Shown: positions 8,495 to 17,358, numbered from the stretch's first letter. The stretch: 64,000 nt of DNA from an uncultured candidate division Zixibacteria bacterium (GCA_937925655.1 CALAMC010000036.1:1-64000), one strand, 5' to 3'. Numbers and translations: made by a program. Notes: generated from the letters alone by a model not told the origin.

Positions 8495-9997
8495 TCAGTC
8501 AGTGGCGTTATCCACAGCCAGATAAACGATGCCGAGGCCGCCCAAAATTATCGCCCAGTCCCGGGCTTTTTCCATGAAACCTCTGGTAATTTTTTTCTCC
8601 GGCACGAGAACCAGGTCGCCGTCAAAAACATGCGTCGACGCGGATGCATTAATATCGATGGCGCCAACCTTTCTAATCAGGTGAATATTCCCGCGATCGG
8701 CCCGCGAGGTGGTCCCGCCGGCCATGCCAATCAGTTTTCCGACCGTCATAGGATGTTCATATTCGATAATGCCGGGTCGATTTATTTGCCCGAAAACGCT
8801 TATGATGCCGGTCGCCGAGGGAATAACAACTGAATCGCCGGGTTGCACGATAATTTTGTCGAGATGTTCAGGATAATAATCAGCCATGTTCAGTGATGCG
8901 GGAAGAACCCCGGCCACGATGTTTATATTATTTGCGGACTCTGAAGGAATGCTTTTAAAATTTTCCGGATTCTCATACTTGGGGCGCCTAAAAATCACAG
9001 ATGAGTATATATCGGCTTCCGGCTTCAGTCCACCGGCGATAGTGATTATGTCGTCGAAATTCATAAGCGCACGATAAGGATAACGCCCCGGTAGTGCGAC
9101 TTCGCCGATTATGGTAAAATAGTCCTTCAACGCTTCCACCGTTCGCGAATGAATGATAACCTTATCGGCCGGCTGGAGTGCAAAATCGGTCTGCTTGAGG
9201 CTGACCGATAATACCTCCTGAATTCCGTTTTTGCGGCGGAAAATAGTCGCCGAATCACCCTGCAACCCATTTAAGCCGTATGCCAGCTCGATTAATATTC
9301 CGAAATTATCACCGGGGCTGTACTCAAAACCGTCCGGTCGATTGACCGCCCCGGAAATTTGAATAAAGGATGAAGAATCGACAATCATGGGAACCCGGAT
9401 AATTTCACCGCTGTAGGCAAATGGGTTGGCCGAAAAATCACCACACCTTTCAAAACGAAGCAGGTCGATTACAAGGTCATGACCGCCATCGGCCAAGATG
9501 ATATTCCGTTTGGAGGCTCCCGGCAACAGACCACCCGCTTTGGTGATGTACTCGGAAACGCGATTGGCGACATTCCCATCGTAGAAACCCGGGTTTTTGA
9601 CACCGCCCGAAACAAACATTTTTACCGCCCGTAAACCATCCAGACTGACAGTAAATTCACTGTCAGGATAATACTCGCGAATTTTGCTGCGAATTTTGGT
9701 CCGCGCCTCTAAAAGGGATAATCCGGATACTTCGAGCTTGCCCATGTCCGATAAAAGAATCACACCCTCCGGAGTGACGGTAACATTGATGGTCGCAACT
9801 CCCCCAACCCAGAAATCTACCCGGAACTGATCGCCGGGGCGTATAATATATTCATTGGGATCGACCGCCGAACCAAATGATGCCTGCGCCCGCAGAGTTT
9901 GTCCGCTGGTCAGGACAAGTGTTCCTAATCCGATCACTACTAAAAGCCGCAGGGCATAAAAAAGCCTCCGGGCGGGACTTTTCGACTGACGCCGCAA
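8495..9997 (-). CDS. Wza-like polysaccharide export protein with SLBB domains (TTG start)
   Basis: 500 aa from a TTG start. The reading frame is open much further upstream (to 10165), but GGAGG lies 7 nt before this TTG, and the product then begins with a basic stretch and a signal-type hydrophobic segment (ALRLLVVIGLGTLVL). A Poly_export domain (NEYIIRPGDQFRVDFW) is followed by at least four SLBB segments recognisable as SGGVKNPGFY, SGAVNRPDGF, IGEVALPGRY and FGQINRPGII, then a C-terminal hydrophobic helix. It forms the outer-membrane/periplasmic export channel. First gene of the operon; its promoter lies at 10049-10077. Confidence 0.9.
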   Translation of the reverse strand: MRRQSKSPARRLFYALRLLVVIGLGTLVLTSGQTLRAQASFGSAVDPNEYIIRPGDQFRVDFWVGGVATINVTVTPEGVILLSDMGKLEVSGLSLLEARTKIRSKIREYYPDSEFTVSLDGLRAVKMFVSGGVKNPGFYDGNVANRVSEYITKAGGLLPGASKRNIILADGGHDLVIDLLRFERCGDFSANPFAYSGEIIRVPMIVDSSSFIQISGAVNRPDGFEYSPGDNFGILIELAYGLNGLQGDSATIFRRKNGIQEVLSVSLKQTDFALQPADKVIIHSRTVEALKDYFTIIGEVALPGRYPYRALMNFDDIITIAGGLKPEADIYSSVIFRRPKYENPENFKSIPSESANNINIVAGVLPASLNMADYYPEHLDKIIVQPGDSVVIPSATGIISVFGQINRPGIIEYEHPMTVGKLIGMAGGTTSRADRGNIHLIRKVGAIDINASASTHVFDGDLVLVPEKKITRGFMEKARDWAIILGGLGIVYLAVDNATD

Positions 9998-10048
9998 ATT
10001 TTTTCCTCCGGAAGGATTGTTCTCGCTAACCCATATTGTCAACAGACT

Positions 10049-10077
10049 TGTATACGAAAAAGCGACGCAATTGTCAA
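10049..10077 (-). promoter_or_regulatory. promoter of the polysaccharide operon
   Basis: A near-perfect housekeeping promoter on the minus strand: TTGACA (10072-10077), 17-nt spacer, TATACA (10049-10054). The predicted leader before the TTG start of the wza-like gene is about 45 nt and contains the GGAGG. It is back to back with the GT2 promoter 34 bp away. Confidence 0.75.
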
Positions 10078-10111
10078 GAACGATTGTCGCGGGGTAAGGC
10101 ATTAAGGAACA

Positions 10112-10140
10112 TTGACTTGAATCATCATTTACATTATATT
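10112..10140 (+). promoter_or_regulatory. leaderless promoter of the GT2 gene
   Basis: TTGACT (10112-10117), 17-nt spacer, TATATT (10135-10140). The -10 box ends 5 nt before ATG 10146, so transcription is predicted to begin at or next to the start codon. No Shine-Dalgarno sequence is present. Confidence 0.7.
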
Positions 10141-10145
10141 CTGTC

Positions 10146-10850
10146 ATGCCGCTATCGATTATCATGCCGCTTTACAACGAAGAAAAAACCGTGGCGGAAA
10201 TAATCCGGAAAATTCTCGGTCTGAAAATTGACCTGCAATTGATTATTGTAAATAATGGGTCAACCGACACTACCGGCAATATAATCAAAGAATATAAAAA
10301 TGATGCCCGGGTTACTCTAATCTATAAAGAGCGAAACATCGGTAAAGGTGACGCCATTAAAACCGGACTGGAATATGCCGTCGGGCAATATACTGTTATT
10401 CAGGACGGAGACCTTGAATATGATCCGTCCGATCTGGAGAAAATGATGGCCATAGCCGAATCTACAGGGGCATTGGCTGTTTTCGGCTCCCGCCGTCTCA
10501 ACCCCAACTCCGGAATTTCTTATAACAGATATCTCTGGGGCGGGGAGCTGTTGACCCGAATTGCCAATCTGCTCTATGGGGTCGGTATCAGCGATGAGTC
10601 AACCTGCTACAAACTGATTCGCACCGATATTCTCAAGGGAATGAATCTGGAGTGCCGTCGTTTCGAATTCTGCCCCGAAGTCGTCGCCAAACTGGGTCGT
10701 AATAAAATCAAGATAATCGAAATCCCGATAAGTTATCGACCACGCAAATTCGACGAGGGCAAAAAGATTCGCTGGCATGACGGCCTTGAAGCCATCTGGA
10801 CATTAATTAAATATCGCTTTAAAACGATTCCCCATTTGCGTGTGAAATAA
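10146..10850 (+). CDS. GT2-family glycosyltransferase (dolichyl-phosphate mannosyltransferase-like)
   Basis: 234 aa, GT-A fold. Begins SIIMPLYNEEKTV and contains the nucleotide-sugar motifs NNGSTD and QDGDLEYDP (DxD-like metal site, near residue 80). Family members move a sugar from a nucleotide donor to polyprenyl phosphate. There is no C-terminal membrane domain, so it is probably a soluble or peripheral enzyme. It is transcribed divergently from the polysaccharide operon, and its 3' end overlaps the convergent YfhO-like gene by 48 bp. Predicted leaderless. Confidence 0.88.
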   Translation: MPLSIIMPLYNEEKTVAEIIRKILGLKIDLQLIIVNNGSTDTTGNIIKEYKNDARVTLIYKERNIGKGDAIKTGLEYAVGQYTVIQDGDLEYDPSDLEKMMAIAESTGALAVFGSRRLNPNSGISYNRYLWGGELLTRIANLLYGVGISDESTCYKLIRTDILKGMNLECRRFEFCPEVVAKLGRNKIKIIEIPISYRPRKFDEGKKIRWHDGLEAIWTLIKYRFKTIPHLRVK

Positions 10851-12533
10851 CGTCGCCAGCGACAATCCGACCGCCAAAATGCTTATAATCAACCCGGCAT
10901 AAAAATACGGCGGGCGATAATAAAGGACAAGGTGTCTATCCGAAACATTATAGGCGGTTGCCACCAGACCATTATCCTCGTACAGCCGTCGGCCATCGAC
11001 AGCCCGCCATCCCCCGTCAAAACCGATTCCGAAGATAATCGTCCCGGGACCCGAAGGTTTAATTTCATATGTAACCCTATTGGGAGTGTAAGACCGGCTT
11101 ATGACTTCAAGATTCCCTTGAGGCGAATATTCCATTAAGACCTCGTTGGTTGGAAGCACCAGAGCGCGACTCGGCCCATAAGCCGACAGCCAGGGAGCCA
11201 TCAATGAACCTTTGTTCTGCAAAAACAAGTCATAGATGTTGTCTTTTCGACCGATTTCATGTCTGAATTCCGGGGCGAATTGGTACTGCCCGGGACGCTT
11301 ATGTTCGATGGACCGGAAGGCCGGCAGATTGACCAGAAAATTGCCGACCGCCACCAGTCCGATTAATAATGCAAAAAGCGTCTTTATCGATCGCATGTTA
11401 TTCGACAGCTTCTTAATCCAATAATCCACTCCGATGGCGGCCAAAAATGACATTGACAAAATGACGAATTGAAACGCCCGTGACGGGGCCCTGATGGACG
11501 AAAACCCCGGTAGCCGGGCGAATAACGCCCAGGGAGAAATGTCCGAAAAATGACCCAAGCCGAAAGTAAAAAAGAACAGCGCCAGAATAAGCCAAAGACG
11601 CGCTTTTTTGAAAGAGGTCAAGACTGCCGACAAGGCCAGGATGACCACGATCGGTGATAGATAAGCCCCATATTCATGCCAGCCCCAGTATTGATCCGGC
11701 CCGGTGGTTTTGAATATAGCCTGGTCAATGGAGGAAAAACCTTTCAGGGCCAGACCGAGCGGTACGATATCCCGGCTCATTCCCTCCCACGGGGCTTGCG
11801 ACAGATAAACATACATGGGCAGAAACTTGACCGAGGCAACCAGCACGCCGATAATCATGGCGCCAAGATACAACTTGGCGGGACGCCAATCCTTATTCTG
11901 GATGGCTCGAATAAGAATAAAAAGCATGGCAAAAAACGCGGAATATACCAATGGCACGGCGGCGCCATTGCCCAAAATCATCAGGGAGATTGCGGTGGCC
12001 GCCGCGAATATAAATTTCCAATTCCCTTCAGCCTTAAGAAGAAAATATAAAAACCAGGGCAAAAAGCAAAAATGTGTGAATGGGATATGTCCGATGGAAT
12101 AATGCAGGGCGAAATAAGAGCTCCCCTGGAATATCAGGGTCGCTGTATAAGAGCCTGTTACAGACAAATCCATTCTGCGGGCAAAAAGGAATGTCCCGTA
12201 TAACCCGAGAAAATAGGCGACCAGAATCTGAAGCTTCAGCCCCGCCACCGGTCCGAATAACAGAATCAGGAGGAAAAACGGGGACAGCACGGATACTTCG
12301 GGATGCGCGAAAAGAATATTGCCGCCGCCGATGTATGGGTTCCAGAAAGGGAATTGACCGAAATGCAACACCGTTTTGGCCGGAACAGCGGCCATGGTAA
12401 CGAATAATTCCCAGTCGCCGACACCGATATAGGACCACTTGAGCAGAAACGGCAGGGTGAATAAGCCAGAAACGAAAAGGAATAAAAGGGGCGCTAAAGT
12501 GCGGTTGGAGTTGCCATCTTGTTCATGGTTCAT
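10803..12533 (-). CDS. YfhO-like polytopic membrane protein (predicted GT-C type)
   Basis: 576 aa, with about 11-12 hydrophobic helices followed by a C-terminal soluble part and a last helix. The C-terminal segment FDGGWRAVDGRRLYE is typical of the YfhO family, members of which take part in lipid-linked glycosylation of cell-surface polymers. Donor and acceptor are unknown. A likely partner is the convergent GT2 enzyme, since polyprenyl-phosphate sugars made by GT2 enzymes feed GT-C enzymes (inference). Predicted leaderless: TATATT ends 6 nt before the ATG. Confidence 0.72.
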   Translation of the reverse strand: MNHEQDGNSNRTLAPLLFLFVSGLFTLPFLLKWSYIGVGDWELFVTMAAVPAKTVLHFGQFPFWNPYIGGGNILFAHPEVSVLSPFFLLILLFGPVAGLKLQILVAYFLGLYGTFLFARRMDLSVTGSYTATLIFQGSSYFALHYSIGHIPFTHFCFLPWFLYFLLKAEGNWKFIFAAATAISLMILGNGAAVPLVYSAFFAMLFILIRAIQNKDWRPAKLYLGAMIIGVLVASVKFLPMYVYLSQAPWEGMSRDIVPLGLALKGFSSIDQAIFKTTGPDQYWGWHEYGAYLSPIVVILALSAVLTSFKKARLWLILALFFFTFGLGHFSDISPWALFARLPGFSSIRAPSRAFQFVILSMSFLAAIGVDYWIKKLSNNMRSIKTLFALLIGLVAVGNFLVNLPAFRSIEHKRPGQYQFAPEFRHEIGRKDNIYDLFLQNKGSLMAPWLSAYGPSRALVLPTNEVLMEYSPQGNLEVISRSYTPNRVTYEIKPSGPGTIIFGIGFDGGWRAVDGRRLYEDNGLVATAYNVSDRHLVLYYRPPYFYAGLIISILAVGLSLATLFHTQMGNRFKAIFN

Positions 12534-12539
12534 GCCGGG

Positions 12540-12567
12540 AATATAATCAAGACAGCGCCCATATCAA
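12540..12567 (-). promoter_or_regulatory. leaderless promoter of the YfhO-like gene
   Basis: On the minus strand TTGATA (12562-12567), 16-nt spacer, TATATT (12540-12545), ending 6 nt before ATG 12533. No Shine-Dalgarno sequence precedes the start. Confidence 0.6.
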
Positions 12568-12597
12568 ACAGGTATTCACCAAACGGGGGGATGTTCA

Positions 12598-12627
12598 AAT
12601 AAAAAAGGCCGGTAAAATTCCGGCCTT
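12598..12627 (-). terminator. Rho-independent terminator after the SWIB gene
   Basis: On the minus strand a GC-rich 8-bp stem (AAGGCCGG / CCGGCCTT, 7-nt loop) is followed by a run of T residues. It is placed 25 nt downstream of the SWIB stop codon. Confidence 0.85.
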
Positions 12628-12651
12628 GCAATTATTGTATTCTGATCTCGA

Positions 12652-13140
12652 CTATTTGATGTGCTTCGAGACCAGCTTGGTCATCGTGAACATGTCGACT
12701 TTGGCCTTGCCGTCGAAGACTTTTTTCAAGGTTTCGTCGGCATTGATCATCCTCTTGTTGGTTGCATCCTGAAGGTTATTCTTCTTGATGTAATCCCACA
12801 ATTTCTTGGTGATCTGACCGCGAGGCATCGGGCTCGGCCCAACCACGGCACCGAGGATGGCATCGGGCTGAACCGGCTTCATCAAAGCCGGACTGGCTTT
12901 GCGTTTGGTGGCCTTTTTCTTGGGTGCGGCTTTTTTTGCCGCTTTCTTTGCCGCGGGTTTTTTGGCCGCTGCTTTTTTCCTGGCCGGTTTCTTCTTCGCA
13001 GTCGCCTTCTTGGTTACCTTCTTCGCGGCCGGTTTCTTTTTGGCTGCGGTCTTCTTGGTTACCTTCTTGGCCGTTGTCTTCTTCGCGGTCGCCTTCTTCT
13101 TGGGAGCCGCCTTCTTCTTTGCCGTTGTTTTGGCTGGCAT
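12652..13140 (-). CDS. SWIB-domain protein with histone-H1-like lysine/alanine-rich tail
   Basis: 162 aa. Residues 1 to about 85 consist almost only of Lys, Ala, Thr and Pro in AKK/KKA repeats, like bacterial histone-H1-like (HctB/AlgP-type) DNA-binding tails. Residues 90-162 form a SWIB/MDM2 domain (PMPRGQITKKLWDYIKKNN, then KMTKLVSKHIK-like end). In Chlamydiae SWIB domains occur alone or fused to topoisomerase; here the domain is joined to a basic tail, suggesting a nucleoid-associated protein. AGGAGGT lies 4 nt before ATG, followed 3' by a strong terminator, so it is a monocistronic gene. Confidence 0.88.
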   Translation of the reverse strand: MPAKTTAKKKAAPKKKATAKKTTAKKVTKKTAAKKKPAAKKVTKKATAKKKPARKKAAAKKPAAKKAAKKAAPKKKATKRKASPALMKPVQPDAILGAVVGPSPMPRGQITKKLWDYIKKNNLQDATNKRMINADETLKKVFDGKAKVDMFTMTKLVSKHIK

Positions 13141-13325
13141 CAGTACCTCCTAATGTACTATGAAGGTTGGTCTTATATTTATTAACTGTCGTTTCCCGCG
13201 ATTATCCGATCCGTGCTCAATCGGTACTTTATCCTTTCCATTTGGCGCTGACACAGACAATTAAACGTATTTTAAAATATACAAAGCAAGAAAAAATTTA
13301 ATAAAACCATAATTTTTTTGCAGGT

Positions 13326-14030
13326 TCAAACATTCGATGCCAGCCGTTGTGATTTCGCGCGCATTCCGGTCAGAACCATTTCCAGTGCCCGGTCAAGGTC
13401 AATATAAGTCGTATTGACGATCAGATCGTAGGCGCCGGGGTCATCGATATTCCGTTTGAAATTGGCCTGGACAAATCGCGCCCGTTCAGCGTCGCTTTTC
13501 AGTATCTCCTTTTCGGCTTCTTCGCCCGACAGCTTTTCGTACTGCATCAAATTGGCCACCCGAACCGGCAGTGAGGCCACTACTCGAACATGAAAACCCT
13601 GGTCGCGGTTGAGGATAAAATTGGCCGCCCGACCGACCGTGACGACTCCCCCGTGCTCCGATATTGACATGATCACCTTGTACAAATGGCGGAAGTAATC
13701 CCCGGCATCGATATAAATCCCCTTGAAAGCCCCTTCGATCATCAGTTCAATTCGGGAGCGGACCCTGTTGTCCAGTGATTCGATGACCCTCCTGCGATAT
13801 CCCGACGACCGGCAGATTTCGTCAATGATATCGCGATGCAACCGCTGGTAGCCGAGTTTATCGGCCAGCATATCGGCCAGATACGATCCTCGGCTGCCCC
13901 TCTGGCGGCTGATTGTTACGATGGGTTTGACGGGTGAAATGAAGCCCGGGGCGATGTCCTCGTGGCGGGCCTTTTGCTCGGATTCCCAGCGCTTGAGTTG
14001 ACGATTTATAAGTTCCTCGATTGACCGCAT
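13326..14030 (-). CDS. cytidylate-kinase-like P-loop protein
   Basis: 234 aa. The core ITISRQRGSRGSYLADMLADKLGY matches, in shorter pieces, the Cytidylate_kin2 family: SRQRGSRGS in place of a classical Walker A, then an HRDIIDEI helix, and VGRAANFIL further on. Members are related to CMP kinases but often lack proven activity. Residues 1-25 form an extra charged helix. The gene stands alone between the SWIB gene and the divergent gatE. GGAGGG precedes the ATG by 7 nt. Confidence 0.75.
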   Translation of the reverse strand: MRSIEELINRQLKRWESEQKARHEDIAPGFISPVKPIVTISRQRGSRGSYLADMLADKLGYQRLHRDIIDEICRSSGYRRRVIESLDNRVRSRIELMIEGAFKGIYIDAGDYFRHLYKVIMSISEHGGVVTVGRAANFILNRDQGFHVRVVASLPVRVANLMQYEKLSGEEAEKEILKSDAERARFVQANFKRNIDDPGAYDLIVNTTYIDLDRALEMVLTGMRAKSQRLASNV

Positions 14031-14176
14031 GGCGCATCCCTCCTAATCTGTATGAAATATACTCCCGGTTATAATAAATGCAAATTAATTTTGCGCCGTT
14101 GATACCGTTAATCCCGTCAATTCGGACAAAAAAATCTCTTTGATTTTCGCCCCGGCAACATATATTGGTCTGCGTT

Positions 14177-16093
14177 ATGAGCGGCGATAGGCAACATAGG
14201 ACCGATAACGATTATCTACAATCGCTCGGGTTCAAATGCGGGCTGGAAATCCACCAACAATTGAACACCAAGCGCAAGCTGTTCTGCCATTGCCCGGTCG
14301 GGTCATGTCGCGGACCCCACGACGCCGAACTCCTGCGCCATATGCGGCCGACACTGTCGGAACTGGGGGAATACGACGGCACCGCTTTGATGGAATTCAA
14401 AACCAAAAAAAACGTCATCTATCGCCTTTATCGCGACTTAACCTGTACCTACGAGATGGACGATACGCCGCCTTTTCTGGTTAATCAGGAAGCGGTCGAT
14501 TTTGCCATCCAAATTGCCCTGCACTTCAACTGCCGAATCGTCGATGAGCTTCATGTCATCCGCAAGCAATATCTCGACGGTTCTATTCCGACCGGCTTCC
14601 AAAGAACCATGATAATCGGTGTCGACGGCTGGGTACCCTATAAAGACCGCAAAATTACGATCACGCAGGTCAACCTCGAAGAAGAAGCCTGTCGAGAGAT
14701 ATCGGATATCGGTCATTTTATCACTTTTGCCACCGACCGTTTATCCATCCCGCTGGTGGAAATTATCACCGATGCCCAGATGAAAAATCCCAACGAAGCC
14801 GTCGAAGTATGCCGCTTGCTGGGCAATTCCATGAAAATCACCGGGCTGGTGCGACGCGGCATCGGTACCGTCCGACAGGATGTCAACGTTTCAATTACGG
14901 GCGGCAAACGGGTCGAGATCAAGGGGGTCCACAAGGTCAACAATATCCGTCATTTGACCGCCAGCGAAGCGCTCCGCCAGAAAGGGTTGCTGGAACTTCA
15001 AAAGATATTTCGCGACAGATTCCCGGACCCAAGTGCTATCAAATATACCGAAGCCGTTTTCACGGATATGTTTCGTGACAACAATGACGTCATCGGCCGC
15101 CGCCTGGAGAGCGACCGGCCCCTCAAAGTGGTTGGACTACGACTGCCTGCTATGGCCGACATAACCACTAAAGACCTCCAGCCGGGACGAAATTTCGCCT
15201 TTGAACTCTCCGGGAGGGTAAGGGTGATCGCTTGCATTGATACCATGCCCAATCTTCTTTTCTGGTCGCACGCCGGTCAGTATGATATCGCTATGGCCGA
15301 TTGGGAGAAGGTCAAAATGCAGTTGAACTGGGCCGATGGCGATGACATTGTCCTTGTCTGCGGGCCGTCCGAGGATGTCGTCACGGCCATAAATGAAATT
15401 AAAATTCGCATTGGCGAACTAGCCGAGGGTGTTGTGCATGAAACCCGCCAGGACATCAAAGACGGCACCAGCGATTTTGAGCGAATTCTGCCGGGGCCCG
15501 ATCGCATGTATCCCGACACCGATCACCCGCCGGTCAAGATTACCGAGGAGCGTATAGAAAGCATCCGTCGCAAGCTGGCCGAGCCGCTTTGGGAAAAACA
15601 ACGCCGCTGGTCCGGAATGGGACTGCATAAAGAACAGGTCAGCGCCCTGTCGCTGTCACCGTTTTCCGAGTTGTTCGACCGCCTGTGCACTGATGCTCAA
15701 TTGGATAAATCACGATATAAAAAGGCGGCTCATATTTGCACGGCAGTTATAGTGGCGATGCGACGCTCTGGATATAATCTTGCCAAGGTTAATCAGGACC
15801 TGCTCTTTGATGTCGTTAAAACAGCCCTGATTTCGGACTGGCCACACGCCCGTCTTAAAGACGAGTTAATGTCATTGGCCCGCGGCGCGAAACCATCCGA
15901 TACCATTGGCGCCCTATCCGAACAGGCTGTGGACAATCTCTGGCAAAGCGCCAGCAAAGAATTCAACGGTCACGGTAACCTCTGCAACGATCAGAAATTC
16001 CGTCGTTTCATGACCGGCAAAATTTTGAGGGTCTGCCCATCGGATACACACCGGTGGCTGGGGCAAATCGAGACCAGATTCAATTCCTTATAA
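14177..16093 (+). CDS. gatE: archaeal-type glutamyl-tRNA(Gln) amidotransferase subunit E (GatE)
   Basis: 638 aa. The N-terminal cradle begins LGFKCGLEIHQQLNTKRK and continues FCHCPVG, closer to archaeal GatE than bacterial GatB. A GAD insertion (about residues 300-410) and a C-terminal YqeY-like tail domain are present, as in archaeal GatE (usual length about 620). GatE activates Glu-tRNA(Gln) for amidation, working with the asparaginase-like GatD, which is not in this window. Bacteria normally use GatCAB. ATG 14177 was chosen; a TTG four codons earlier is possible. TATATT ends 10 nt upstream and no Shine-Dalgarno is visible. Convergent with the next gene (1-nt gap). Confidence 0.88.
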   Translation: MSGDRQHRTDNDYLQSLGFKCGLEIHQQLNTKRKLFCHCPVGSCRGPHDAELLRHMRPTLSELGEYDGTALMEFKTKKNVIYRLYRDLTCTYEMDDTPPFLVNQEAVDFAIQIALHFNCRIVDELHVIRKQYLDGSIPTGFQRTMIIGVDGWVPYKDRKITITQVNLEEEACREISDIGHFITFATDRLSIPLVEIITDAQMKNPNEAVEVCRLLGNSMKITGLVRRGIGTVRQDVNVSITGGKRVEIKGVHKVNNIRHLTASEALRQKGLLELQKIFRDRFPDPSAIKYTEAVFTDMFRDNNDVIGRRLESDRPLKVVGLRLPAMADITTKDLQPGRNFAFELSGRVRVIACIDTMPNLLFWSHAGQYDIAMADWEKVKMQLNWADGDDIVLVCGPSEDVVTAINEIKIRIGELAEGVVHETRQDIKDGTSDFERILPGPDRMYPDTDHPPVKITEERIESIRRKLAEPLWEKQRRWSGMGLHKEQVSALSLSPFSELFDRLCTDAQLDKSRYKKAAHICTAVIVAMRRSGYNLAKVNQDLLFDVVKTALISDWPHARLKDELMSLARGAKPSDTIGALSEQAVDNLWQSASKEFNGHGNLCNDQKFRRFMTGKILRVCPSDTHRWLGQIETRFNSL

Positions 16094-16094
16094 A

Positions 16095-17300
16095 TTATTT
16101 CATGAACATCGCGGCGTAGGCTCGGGCCGATGAATCCGAAGAATATTTCTTAAGCGCTTTCCGGTATCCCTCTTCTGCCAGCCGGTCGCGCAAATTATCG
16201 TCGCGTATGAGGCGTTTTATCGCCGCTGCCAGGCTCGCGGAATTATCGACCGGCACCAACAATCCGGTTTTTTCGTGTTCGATGATACCTGTGATTCCTC
16301 CTGAACTGGCTCCAATGACAGCCGTCCGACAAAGCATGGCCTCGGTCAATGCCAGACCAAAACCCTCTTCGTACGAATTCAGCACCACCATTCCGGCCCG
16401 ATTGTATACTTCGGCTAGTGCATCCTGCGGCAACGGTTCATTTATGCTGACCCGACCCAGTAAACCGGATTTTTCGATTTGACGATTGAGTTTGTCCAAC
16501 TCGGGTCCGGTGCCGTAGATTTCAAGTTTCACCGAGGGTATTTCCGTATAAACAAGCCGCACGGCCTCGATCAAATATTTCAGCCGCTTTTGGGCCGTCA
16601 GGCGCGACGCGGCCACGACAAGATTCGGGTCTTTTCTGATTCGTTCAAGGGGCCGAAACAGTTTTTCGTCATTGGGCAAAGATATGACTTTTATTACCTT
16701 GCCCAGGTCTTGATCCTTCAATGACAACCGTGATGCCAGAAAGGTCGAGACCACTGTCCATCCCCGGCAATGCCGGATAAAAGACCTGAAAAATGCCAGG
16801 GCAAAAGGAATTTTGGTCAAAAGGCGGATATCGGTGCCATGAGAACTTAAAAATATCTTAATTTTGCCATCGAATTTCCGAAGGAGTTTCATCCCGACCA
16901 AACCGTTGGGAACAATCCAGTGTATGTTGACCACGCCGATATTATCATTTTCGATAACTTTCACGGCCTCGCGGTATGCCGAGCGAATAAACCTGAATAA
17001 TTTGAAAATATTAAGCGGGTTATACAATAACTGGCGATGCATATCGCCCCGGTAGGCGAATGTTTCGTCATCGTCATCGCCATAGCGGAAACGGTATATA
17101 TTTATACCGTCGATATTTTCGAACTCCGGCAGGCCCTGGTCGTGAGGAGCCAGAATCGTTACGGCAACCCCATGCTCGGAAAGCCGCCGGGCCAGCAGGT
17201 GCAAGAAGACTCCGGAAAAATCGCCGTCATAGCGGATATAGTTATGAGTAATAAATAAGACCTTCAGAGGGCCGGCGTTATCGGGCTTGGCTTGCGGCAT
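16095..17300 (-). CDS. GT4-family glycosyltransferase
   Basis: 401 aa GT-B enzyme. N-terminal Rossmann half starts LKVLFITHNYIRYDGDF; the C-terminal half has the retaining-GT4 motif E-x7-E in YEEGFGLALTEAM and a donor-binding SRLTAQKRLKYL segment. It likely adds a sugar to a glycan or lipid acceptor. It lies outside the polysaccharide operon and is probably transcribed alone. There is no Shine-Dalgarno sequence: TATAAT (17307-17312) ends 6 nt before ATG, and the start codon sits inside an 11-bp inverted repeat (17292-17320). Confidence 0.87.
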   Translation of the reverse strand: MPQAKPDNAGPLKVLFITHNYIRYDGDFSGVFLHLLARRLSEHGVAVTILAPHDQGLPEFENIDGINIYRFRYGDDDDETFAYRGDMHRQLLYNPLNIFKLFRFIRSAYREAVKVIENDNIGVVNIHWIVPNGLVGMKLLRKFDGKIKIFLSSHGTDIRLLTKIPFALAFFRSFIRHCRGWTVVSTFLASRLSLKDQDLGKVIKVISLPNDEKLFRPLERIRKDPNLVVAASRLTAQKRLKYLIEAVRLVYTEIPSVKLEIYGTGPELDKLNRQIEKSGLLGRVSINEPLPQDALAEVYNRAGMVVLNSYEEGFGLALTEAMLCRTAVIGASSGGITGIIEHEKTGLLVPVDNSASLAAAIKRLIRDDNLRDRLAEEGYRKALKKYSSDSSARAYAAMFMK

Positions 17301-17320
17301 ATGCTAATTATATGCCGCAA
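17292..17320 (-). promoter_or_regulatory. inverted repeat spanning -10 box and start codon of the GT4 gene
   Basis: A perfect 11-bp palindrome (TTGCGGCATAT / ATATGCCGCAA, 7-nt spacer). It includes the predicted -10 box (TATAAT at 17307-17312, minus strand) and the ATG at 17298-17300. The position suits an operator that would block RNA polymerase (inference). Confidence 0.5.
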
Positions 17321-17358
17321 TATGAACTTGTCATCAAAAAATCGCCAATCTCAAAAAA

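Noticed and set aside
9998..10165. Longer N-terminus of the Wza-like gene (open frame to 10165)
   Set aside because: It would overlap the divergent GT2 gene and the operon promoter; GGAGG 7 nt before TTG 9997 and a signal peptide directly after it support the shorter form.
12904..13138. Short tandem repeats that could suggest a CRISPR array or VNTR
   Set aside because: They are in-frame AKK/KKA codon repeats of the histone-like tail, without spacers.
12661..13185. Gly/Arg/Leu- or Phe/Ala-rich frames opposite the SWIB gene
   Set aside because: They are the reverse reading of the lysine/alanine repeats and have no independent evidence.
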